A stretch of DNA of 5,223 bases from Pseudohongiella sp. (lineage in GTDB: Bacteria > Pseudomonadota > Gammaproteobacteria > Pseudomonadales > Pseudohongiellaceae): assembly GCA_030652635.1 (NCBI GenBank), contig JAUSPW010000055.1, positions 1 through 5,223 of the forward strand, written 5' to 3'. The notes under the pieces are model-generated. The model ran no database searches. It was not told the origin of the DNA and worked only from the letters and a program-made list of their open reading frames with translations. The position numbers and the translations under genes are program-made. This document shows, one piece after another, positions 1 to 5,223 of the stretch (position 1 is its first letter; each line of letters starts with the position of its first letter).

Positions 1-731
1 AATGCGCCGAACGTGGAAATACGCGACTTGGTGCAGAAACCATGTAACGCCGCTGTGGACTCAGCGTCCAGCTTGAGCGCAATACGCCTGCCTGCAAAAC
101 TTGTCACCGGCGGCCGGCTGAAGTCTGGCGAAAGATCAAACGTCTCCTGTGTTGCAACAAAGGGCGTCAGTGTTTCCAGCCAGTAACGCGAATCTTCCCG
201 GGCCCGGTCGCCTGCCAGATACTGCGTGATGGCATCCTGCACATGACGTGTCTGACTGCGCACGGGCTCAAGTCGCTCCCCATCGTAAAGCGCCAGAATT
301 TCCTGCAACACCACATTCATCGACAGCCCATCGGCCACGATATGGTGCACATCCATCAGCAGCAGGTGGGTGCCGTTGTTTTCAGAGGCGAGAGCAACAC
401 GAATCAGCGGCGGCTCCAGTAGATTGAAGGGTTGGATATAGGTGTCCAGCAGCTCATCAACCGCGTCCGTGCCTGCGTCAAACCGATCAAGAAAAAAGCG
501 CGGCTCGGCGATTATGCGTTGATAAAACTCGCCATCGACAACAACAAAAGCAGTGCGCAGTGATTCGTGGCGGATAATGACCTGATGGATACAATCTTCC
601 AGACGCGCAGCGTCCACCGTGCCTTTGAGACGCCAGGCGCCGGCAAGGTGGTAAGGTTTCTCAGCGCCTTCACGTTGGGTTATGGCATAAAGCCGTTTCT
701 GAACCGACGACATGGGCAGGTACTGGCGGCG
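1..731 (-). other. NRPS condensation (C) domain, C-terminal part missing
   Basis: About the first 240 of roughly 430 expected residues are visible. Motif C1 is LPMSSVQKRLYAI, C2 is RHESLRTAF, and the catalytic C3 motif is MDVHHIVADGLS (HHIVADG at 347-327), with the second His and the Asp-Gly intact. A region matching the segment before YW in C domains (QYLAGDRAREDSRYWLETL) follows, without the Trp often found in its YxDFxxW part. C4-C7 lie outside the window. By position its donor is the beta-aminoacyl-ACP made just upstream and its acceptor an aminoacyl-PCP of a following module. It is not an epimerisation domain, judging from the context and C1/C2 sequence. Confidence 0.93.
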
Positions 732-2636
732 CAGCCTGTCAGCACGGAATACAAAACCGCCGGCGCGCAGTTGCTCTACTGCGTAGACGATTGCGGCTAA
801 TAATTGATCCGCGTCTTCCTGGGTATGTTCCGTAGATAAATTGGCGACATGCAGTTCCCAGGTGTAAATACCTTTTTCCAGCAGCAGGTAGAAAAACAAC
901 TCGACTTCAAACGCCGACGCAAAACTTTCGAACTTGAACTGCGTGCCAAAATACGTCAGTCGCAACGGCACCGCGTTGCGCTCAAACCACACATTGATCC
1001 TATCGGCCAGTTGATGCATGCGCATGCGTGCAGCATGGAACAGACCAGGATTATTTTCGATGTGGTCAAGCACAGCAGCGGCCGCAGCAAGCGCCACCGG
1101 ATGTTTATTGTGCGTACCACCGGTGGCTATGGAGTCCGTCAATGGCGCGCTGTTGTCGCCGTAATGCCATACGCCACCATCTATCCACTGCATCAGTTCG
1201 GCATTGCCGGCAATCACGCTCAGAGGATAACCACCACCAATAATTTTGCCGTAGGTCGACATATCGGCCTTCACCCCAAACCACTCCTGCATACCGCCGG
1301 GCGCCTGACGGAAACCGTTAACCATTTCGTCGAAAATCAGCGGAATGTTCAGCTCGGTACACAAGGCGCGCAACTGGCGCAGGAAGCGTTGAGGTTGTAG
1401 CGCCGGGTTGCGGCTCTGCACCGGTTCCACCAGCACACCGGCAAGTTGATCAGCAAGCTCACGGATCCGGCCAAGGGATTCAGGGGCGTCATAGTCCAGC
1501 ACAATGAGGTCATTGACGATGCCGGTCGGCAAACCAGGCGACATCGGTACTGCGCCGCTTTCACCCTGCCCCGCCAGCACATCACTGCAGATGCCATGAT
1601 AGGCACCGGCGAACATCACCACTTTGTCGCGGGCGCGGGCGGCACGCACCAGACGCAATGCCAGCATAACGGCGTCGGAACCGGTGACAAAAAACGCCGC
1701 GCGTTGGTGACCGGTCAGCGCACATATCCGGCGTGCGACATCTGGCGCCAGACGGGACTGTGGTCCCAACGCAAGATTACTTTCAAGCTGCTTACGCACG
1801 GCATCGTCAATAAAGCGCGGGGAATGCCCGAAATAATGCGTGCCCATGCCCATGGCGATGTCCACATACTCATTGCCATCAACATCGGTAAAACGCGAGC
1901 CTGATGCCGTTTCGCACACCACAGGAAAACGTAACTCTTTAAGATCCTGTTTGAACTGCAGCGAGTACTTCCAGTCAGACAGATACTCTCTGCCCTCTTC
2001 CGCCATTTGTTTGCTGAGTCTGCATCGCGCAGACAGGCGCGCTGTAAGTTGCCCAATAAAGTCGCGCTGTTGGGTACTCAGCTCTTCTTTCTGCGTGACG
2101 ATGCCGCTGAATTTTTTACGGGTTTCTACAGCATCGTTGTGATTACCGGTCTGCGGCGCAGGCGCTGGCCTGCTGATCGCGGCCGGAGCAATGTTTAAGC
2201 CCGGGCTTGCGGGAACTGTTGTATGTCTGCCAGCGGCAACGCCATCCAGATAACGCCGCATCAGTGCCATGTGTGCTGACATCACTGTGTTGACATCTGC
2301 AACGGCGGCGCTGCCAGCAATTGGGGCCGCCTGTTGCGTTTCTTCCTGCTGCGTTTCGTCCTGTTGCGTTTCTTCTTGAGCGACGACCAAGGGCGAACCG
2401 TTGGCAGCAAGGTGATCAGCCAGCGCACCCAGGTTGGAGAGTTCGTCGTAAAAACGCTTCATTGAAATCTCGACGCGGTATTGGCTCTCCAGCACACGAC
2501 CGATACGCACAAACATCAGCGAATCAAGACCCAGATCCAATAGGTCGGTGTCCCGGTTCAGATCGCTGACGCTGACACCGCTGATCGATTCGATAATCGC
2601 GGAGACTGCATCGAGAGTTGAATGTTGCTGCGACAT
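1..2636 (-). CDS. Hybrid PKS-NRPS protein, ACP-aminotransferase-condensation (3' end beyond window)
   Basis: This protein completes the PKS module, converts its beta-keto intermediate to a beta-amine and transfers it to the peptide part of the line. It starts at ATG 2636; an in-frame TGA at 2663-2661 and the upstream gene's stop leave no better start. The 878 visible residues have no stop and run off the left edge. Domain order: ACP (about 5-76, phosphopantetheine Ser39 in DLGLDSL); a low-complexity ETQQ-repeat and Pro/Ala linker (about 82-165); a family-typical pre-AMT segment (about 175-235, including ARCRLSKQMA); class-III aminotransferase (about 225-630, PLP Lys464); and a C domain from about 636 (HHIVADG, His765 as second His). 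The layout resembles the middle of MycA/ItuA and McyE. It is probably cotranscribed, and perhaps translationally coupled, with the KS-AT gene. Adenylation and PCP domains would be expected further downstream, but none is visible. Function is well supported by the motifs; the product is unknown. Confidence 0.96.
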   Translation of the reverse strand, partial: MSQQHSTLDAVSAIIESISGVSVSDLNRDTDLLDLGLDSLMFVRIGRVLESQYRVEISMKRFYDELSNLGALADHLAANGSPLVVAQEETQQDETQQEETQQAAPIAGSAAVADVNTVMSAHMALMRRYLDGVAAGRHTTVPASPGLNIAPAAISRPAPAPQTGNHNDAVETRKKFSGIVTQKEELSTQQRDFIGQLTARLSARCRLSKQMAEEGREYLSDWKYSLQFKQDLKELRFPVVCETASGSRFTDVDGNEYVDIAMGMGTHYFGHSPRFIDDAVRKQLESNLALGPQSRLAPDVARRICALTGHQRAAFFVTGSDAVMLALRLVRAARARDKVVMFAGAYHGICSDVLAGQGESGAVPMSPGLPTGIVNDLIVLDYDAPESLGRIRELADQLAGVLVEPVQSRNPALQPQRFLRQLRALCTELNIPLIFDEMVNGFRQAPGGMQEWFGVKADMSTYGKIIGGGYPLSVIAGNAELMQWIDGGVWHYGDNSAPLTDSIATGGTHNKHPVALAAAAAVLDHIENNPGLFHAARMRMHQLADRINVWFERNAVPLRLTYFGTQFKFESFASAFEVELFFYLLLEKGIYTWELHVANLSTEHTQEDADQLLAAIVYAVEQLRAGGFVFRADRLRRQYLPMSSVQKRLYAITQREGAEKPYHLAGAWRLKGTVDAARLEDCIHQVIIRHESLRTAFVVVDGEFYQRIIAEPRFFLDRFDAGTDAVDELLDTYIQPFNLLEPPLIRVALASENNGTHLLLMDVHHIVADGLSMNVVLQEILALYDGERLEPVRSQTRHVQDAITQYLAGDRAREDSRYWLETLTPFVATQETFDLSPDFSRPPVTSFAGRRIALKLDAESTAALHGFCTKSRISTFGA
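747..1964 (-). other. Class-III PLP aminotransferase (AMT) domain, beta-aminating type
   Basis: The domain resembles glutamate-1-semialdehyde aminomutase and is of the type embedded in PKS-NRPS lines, where it transaminates a beta-ketoacyl-ACP. Visible landmarks in order are DVDGNEYVDIAMGMGTHYFGH; the phosphate-loop region FFVTGSDAVMLALRL; AGAYHG, with the aromatic Tyr346 that stacks on PLP; VEPVQSRNP, typical of the embedded subfamily; LIFDEMVNGF, with Asp436 that pairs with the pyridine nitrogen; YGKIIGGGYP, with Schiff-base Lys464 (codon 1247-1245); and GGTHNKHPVA. All catalytic residues are present, so it should be active. The phosphate loop is unusual (TGS where SGT or SGS is common). 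The amino donor cannot be read from the sequence. Confidence 0.95.
2247..2291 (-). other. Helical motif after the ACP (copy 2)
   Basis: Residues 116-130 of the second protein read NTVMSAHMALMRRYL and match the C-terminal helix of the KS-AT protein at eight of 15 positions (V, M, H, M, A, Y, L plus conservative V/L and V/M changes nearby). It sits between the ETQQ repeats and the Pro/Ala-rich linker leading to the AMT. Confidence 0.6.
2331..2375 (-). repeat. Three tandem 15-base repeats coding for ETQQ units in a linker
   Basis: On the plus strand the unit CTGTTGCGTTTCTTC occurs at 2331-2345 and again unchanged at 2361-2375; the copy between them (2346-2360) differs at two bases. In the protein it encodes EETQQ, DETQQ, EETQQ (residues 88-102), directly after the ACP. 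It is an in-frame minisatellite in a flexible, acidic, glutamine-rich linker. Confidence 0.93.
2407..2624 (-). other. Acyl carrier protein (ACP) domain
   Basis: This is a single carrier domain of about 70 residues at the extreme N-terminus of the second protein. The phosphopantetheine attachment Ser is in DLGLDSLMFVRI (Ser39, codon 2522-2520). It must receive the extender from the AT on the preceding polypeptide and then present the beta-ketoacyl chain to the AMT on its own polypeptide. There is no tandem second ACP. Confidence 0.94.
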
Positions 2637-2651
2637 AATTTTGTTACCTGT
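2634..2651 (-). promoter_or_regulatory. Weak ribosome binding site and 7-base intergenic junction
   Basis: The minus strand reads CAGGTAACAAAATTATG here: TAA (2646-2644) ends the KS-AT gene, seven bases (CAAAATT) follow, then the ATG at 2636-2634. The only Shine-Dalgarno-like element is CAGG overlapping the stop region, ten bases before the ATG. It is too weak for strong independent initiation, so translational coupling to the upstream gene is likely. No promoter fits in the gap. Confidence 0.5.
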
Positions 2652-5223
2652 TTCTTTCAGTCAGGGCGAGGTATTGTTCCACCACGGCCATGTGTTCGAG
2701 CATCACACGATGAATATCGGTGTTGGTCGCCTCGCTACTCAGCACCGTGGGCGACGAACTCTCGGAAGTTCTGGCTGCAGCAATATGCTGCCCACGTTGC
2801 GCGGCGGCTGACCAGCAGCGCTGCCTGTCAAAACGAACCGTTGGCAAGCGCACCAGAGCTTCGTGCTGCGTTACGCGAGTGGGATTAAGGCCAAGGCAAT
2901 ACAACTTGCCCAGCGATTCCAGCATTCGCACCTGATCGTCAGTACCGTTTCTGAGGCTTGGCACCCATACACCTTTGGATCCCACGGCGTCGCGGATTTC
3001 CTGAAAACACAGGTCCAGTCCCATCATCACCGGCTCCGGACTGAGATCGATAAAGGCGTCATATTTTGCAGCGTGCAAAGCGTGCATGCCTTTCATAAAT
3101 TGCACCGGCTCGCGCGAATGGCGCAGCCAATAGTCAACGGTGGTAATACTGTCGTCGGCGACAGCGCCGGTCAGATTCGAGATCAGCGGGATTGTTGGCA
3201 CAGAAAAGTGCACCTTCTCCAATACCTGACGGAAATGCGGCAACACCGCATCCACGAGTGGCGAGTGAAATGCGCGGTCTATGGGCACACTGGTGGTACG
3301 TCCGCCGTCAGCATCGATGCGCCGGGCAATGTCGGCGATGCTGCCGGCGGTGCCTGCTACCAGGATAATGCCGGGGCCATTCACCGCCGCAATACTGGCA
3401 TCGGAAAAATCAGCAACAATAGTCTGCACCGCTGTTTCATTGTGGAATGCGGTGATCATTGCGCCTAGTGGTGTATAGGCATCCATCAGGCGTGCGCGTT
3501 CGGCAATCAGCATCACGGCGTCTTCCAGCGAAAATACCTCTGCCAGACATGCCGCTGTGTATTCACCCAGGCTGTGCCCCAACAATGCTTTTGGCTCTAC
3601 GCCCCAGGCTCGCCATTGCTGGGCAAGGCCATACTGAACACAAAAAATTCCCAGTTGAGCATGCAGGGTTTTGCCAAGTTCGCCCTGAACCGTATTGCCT
3701 TGCAGTAATTTCCCGGCTTTTTTGCCGTCTGCTTCTGGTAACGCATGCAACAGGGTGCGCAAATCGCTGCCGCAGTATTGGCTGGCGATAGCGCTGGCAC
3801 GATCAAACGCAGCGCTGAAAACGGGTTCTGCCTGATACAACACGGCTGACATACCGTGGTATTGCGCACCATGGCCACCACAGATCATTGCAACTGCCAG
3901 TCGTCCTGAACGGGTCTGGGCAGTACCACTGGAGCATCCCTTTGCCTTGCCGGCTTCCGCGAAACGTCGCAGCTTGGTAATGGCTTCATCGCGGTCAGCA
4001 GAGACCAGCGCAAAGCGATTGACCTGACGCTTTCTGCGAGTTGCCCAGGTATGACAAACCTGTGCCAGAGAAACGTCGGGATGGCTTTGCATCCAGTCTG
4101 CCAACGCAACAGCAGTTTCTTGCACTGACGCCGGTGTAACAGCACTCAACATCAACAGCTGCTGTTGTTCGAACGTTGCCGCAGCTGCTGCCACCTCAGG
4201 CGCTTCCGCAAGAATAACGTGGGCATTTGTGCCTGAGAAACCAAAACCACTCAGGCCTGCCACCCGTCTGCGGGGTGATCTGGGCCAAGGCCTGCCTTGC
4301 GCACACACTTCAATCGCTTCATTAGCCCAGTCCACATCAGGATGGCCTTCAGAATAATTCAGGTGCTGAGGGATATAGTCGTTACGCATTGCCAGCAGCA
4401 GTTTGATAAAACCTACAATACCGGCAGAGGCCTCCATGTGGCCGAAATTGGTTTTCACCGAACCGACCAACAAGGGCTGCGAACGAGGTGTTCTGCAGTA
4501 GACTTCGAGCAGGGAGTTCAGTTCAGTGGGGTCCCCCAGTGCGGTCGCTGTTCCATGTGCTTCGATCACATCGACCGTGTCTGGGTTGATTGCTGCAACG
4601 CTGAGCGCTGCCTGCATCACCGCTTTCTGTGAATTGCCACTTGGCGCCATCAAACTTGAACTGGCACCGTCCTGACTGATGGCTGAGCCCAAAATCACAC
4701 CATCGATGCGGTCGCCATCGCGCAGTGCTGCGTCCAGAGGCTTGAGCACCACCATGCCACCACCTTCAGCACGCACCACGCCGTGAGCATCTTTGTCGAA
4801 GGTTTTGACAACACCGTCCTCACACAACATGCCAACTTTATCAAAGTTGATACTCATGCCCGGTGCCAGAATCAGGTTGGCAGCACCGACTAGCGCGAGT
4901 GTCGATTCTCCCTGTCGCAGACTCTGGCAGGCGTTATGAAGCGCTACCAGCGATGACGAACAAGCGGTATCCACCACATACGATGGTCCCTTGAAGTCGA
5001 AAGTGTAAGAAATGCGACCTGCAGCCGGACTGGTTGCACAGCCGGTGCCAACATAAGGCGTAATCTCGCACAGACTTTCTTCGGTCATGTGCTGAGCGGC
5101 AAAATCAAACCCGCTTTGCCCAATAAACACACCGGTAGCGGATCCTTTGAGCGACTCCATGTTCATATTGGCGTCTTCCAGCGCTTCCCATGCCATTTCC
5201 AGCAACAGGCGCTGCTGCGGATC
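2644..5223 (-). CDS. Modular type I polyketide synthase, KS-AT protein (5' end beyond window)
   Basis: This protein carries out chain elongation in a cytosolic PKS-NRPS assembly line. The frame is open to the right edge, giving 859 residues, and the first codons read DPQQRLLLE, a conserved motif well inside a KS, so the true start and perhaps further domains lie outside. Numbering from the first visible codon, the KS spans about 1-342, with the active-site Cys in VDTACSSSL (Cys88) and both catalytic His residues (EAHGTATALGDP, His223; KTNFGHMEAS, His262). A KS-AT linker follows, then the AT at about 443-741 with catalytic Ser in GHSLGEY (Ser551) and His in RAFHS (His653). The usual post-AT motif appears as LPTVRFDRQRCW. 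A 60-residue tail ends at TAA (2646-2644). There is no reductive, dehydrating or methylating domain. Oddities are HGTAT in place of HGTGT in the KS and GHG in place of GQG in the AT. The next gene begins 7 bases downstream and supplies the missing ACP. Family assignment is very secure; the substrate is inferred. Confidence 0.97.
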   Translation of the reverse strand, partial: DPQQRLLLEMAWEALEDANMNMESLKGSATGVFIGQSGFDFAAQHMTEESLCEITPYVGTGCATSPAAGRISYTFDFKGPSYVVDTACSSSLVALHNACQSLRQGESTLALVGAANLILAPGMSINFDKVGMLCEDGVVKTFDKDAHGVVRAEGGGMVVLKPLDAALRDGDRIDGVILGSAISQDGASSSLMAPSGNSQKAVMQAALSVAAINPDTVDVIEAHGTATALGDPTELNSLLEVYCRTPRSQPLLVGSVKTNFGHMEASAGIVGFIKLLLAMRNDYIPQHLNYSEGHPDVDWANEAIEVCAQGRPWPRSPRRRVAGLSGFGFSGTNAHVILAEAPEVAAAAATFEQQQLLMLSAVTPASVQETAVALADWMQSHPDVSLAQVCHTWATRRKRQVNRFALVSADRDEAITKLRRFAEAGKAKGCSSGTAQTRSGRLAVAMICGGHGAQYHGMSAVLYQAEPVFSAAFDRASAIASQYCGSDLRTLLHALPEADGKKAGKLLQGNTVQGELGKTLHAQLGIFCVQYGLAQQWRAWGVEPKALLGHSLGEYTAACLAEVFSLEDAVMLIAERARLMDAYTPLGAMITAFHNETAVQTIVADFSDASIAAVNGPGIILVAGTAGSIADIARRIDADGGRTTSVPIDRAFHSPLVDAVLPHFRQVLEKVHFSVPTIPLISNLTGAVADDSITTVDYWLRHSREPVQFMKGMHALHAAKYDAFIDLSPEPVMMGLDLCFQEIRDAVGSKGVWVPSLRNGTDDQVRMLESLGKLYCLGLNPTRVTQHEALVRLPTVRFDRQRCWSAAAQRGQHIAAARTSESSSPTVLSSEATNTDIHRVMLEHMAVVEQYLALTERNR
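2668..2712 (-). other. C-terminal helical motif of the KS-AT protein (copy 1)
   Basis: The last 22 residues before the stop contain HRVMLEHMAVVEQYL, an amphipathic helix-like stretch after a Ser/Thr-rich spacer. It shares VM-x-x-HMA-x-[VM]-x-x-YL with a stretch located after the ACP in the next protein. It could be a linker helix or a docking element at the protein's end; the role is inferred. Confidence 0.6.
3001..3897 (-). other. Acyltransferase (AT) domain, probably malonyl-specific
   Basis: The domain selects the extender from an acyl-CoA and loads it on the ACP. The nucleophile Ser lies in GHSLGEY (codon 3573-3571), the catalytic His in RAFHS, and the carboxylate-binding Arg of the ERARLM segment is kept. 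A Phe before the His (xAFH) is the pattern known for malonyl-specific ATs, as against YASH for methylmalonyl; the first position is Arg instead of the usual His, so the specificity call is an inference. The N-terminal motif reads GGHGAQYHGM, with His (codon 3873-3871) where most ATs carry the Gln of GQG. Because an AT is present in cis, this is not a trans-AT module. Confidence 0.93.
4198..5223 (-). other. Ketosynthase (KS) domain, N-terminal part missing
   Basis: The domain catalyses decarboxylative Claisen condensation between the incoming acyl chain and the extender on the ACP. The visible part begins at DPQQRLLLE, so roughly the first 75-80 residues expected of a KS lie beyond the edge. 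The Cys-His-His set is complete: the Cys codon is 4962-4960 (VDTACSSSL), the first His codon 4557-4555 (EAHGTATALGDP), and the second His is in KTNFGHMEAS. The domain closes with the standard GFGFSGTNAHVILAEAP end. The residue two after the first His is Ala rather than the usual Gly (HGTAT). With an intact Cys it should be an elongating KS and not a decarboxylating loading KSQ. Confidence 0.96.

Noticed and set aside
849..1400. 183-residue plus-strand open frame
   Set aside because: It lies antisense to the aminotransferase domain, where every catalytic motif is intact on the minus strand. The translated product has no recognisable domain; it is a codon-bias shadow.
1446..1904. 152-residue plus-strand open frame
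   Set aside because: It is antisense to the AMT domain, its composition is rich in His, Arg and Thr as expected for shadow translation, and no family was recognised.
2637..2643. Possible promoter or terminator between the two genes
   Set aside because: The gap is only seven bases with no inverted repeat, so it cannot hold either element.
2863..3468. 201-residue plus-strand open frame opposite the AT domain
   Set aside because: It is the exact antisense of conserved AT sequence, with no recognisable motif and no convincing ribosome binding site, so it is treated as a shadow frame.
5203..5205. TTG codon that could be taken as the start of the KS-AT protein
   Set aside because: The frame stays open to the window edge and the preceding codons read DPQQRL, a conserved internal KS motif, so the gene must begin outside the window.
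5219..5223. The window ends in GGATC, as a Sau3AI/BamHI-bounded clone insert might
   Set aside because: The left end shows no matching site, and GATC is frequent, so nothing can be concluded.

Overview
The window is one continuous stretch of a modular polyketide synthase / nonribosomal peptide synthetase (PKS-NRPS) assembly line. It is read entirely from the minus strand and cut at both ends. Two open reading frames fill all but 7 bases. The first (5223 down to 2644) enters from the right edge inside a ketosynthase (KS), continues through an acyltransferase (AT) and ends in a short helical tail. The second (2636 down to 1) starts with an acyl carrier protein (ACP), continues through a linker to a class-III PLP-dependent aminotransferase (AMT), and runs off the left edge inside a condensation (C) domain. 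No RNA genes, insertion sequences, CRISPR arrays, terminators or stand-alone promoters were seen.

In order of action the layout is KS-AT | ACP-AMT-C. This is the domain order of beta-amino-acid-forming PKS-to-NRPS hand-over modules such as mycosubtilin/iturin synthetase (MycA/ItuA) and, apart from a missing C-methyltransferase, microcystin McyE. Inferred chemistry: the KS takes an acyl chain from an upstream module, and the AT loads an extender (most likely malonyl-CoA) onto the ACP. Condensation gives a beta-ketoacyl-ACP. With no ketoreductase, dehydratase, enoylreductase or methyltransferase present, the beta-keto group is left for the AMT to convert to a beta-amine. The C domain then passes the beta-aminoacyl group to an amino acid on a following NRPS module outside the window. 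The expected product is a lipopeptide or peptide-polyketide containing a beta-amino acid, possibly closed into a ring through that amine.

The oddest point is the junction. One PKS module is split between AT and ACP by a stop codon and a new ATG in a different frame, 7 bases apart. A single-base indel in positions 2647-2660 would fuse the two frames into one ordinary KS-AT-ACP-AMT-C protein. The break could therefore be a genuine gene split, a frameshift, or a sequence error. A similar helical motif lies at the end of the first protein and just after the ACP in the second.

The organism cannot be named from this window. Base composition looks moderate (mid-50s % GC by eye). A Gram-negative proteobacterium, possibly a gammaproteobacterium, is a weak guess from codon use; cyanobacteria or an uncultured symbiont remain possible.
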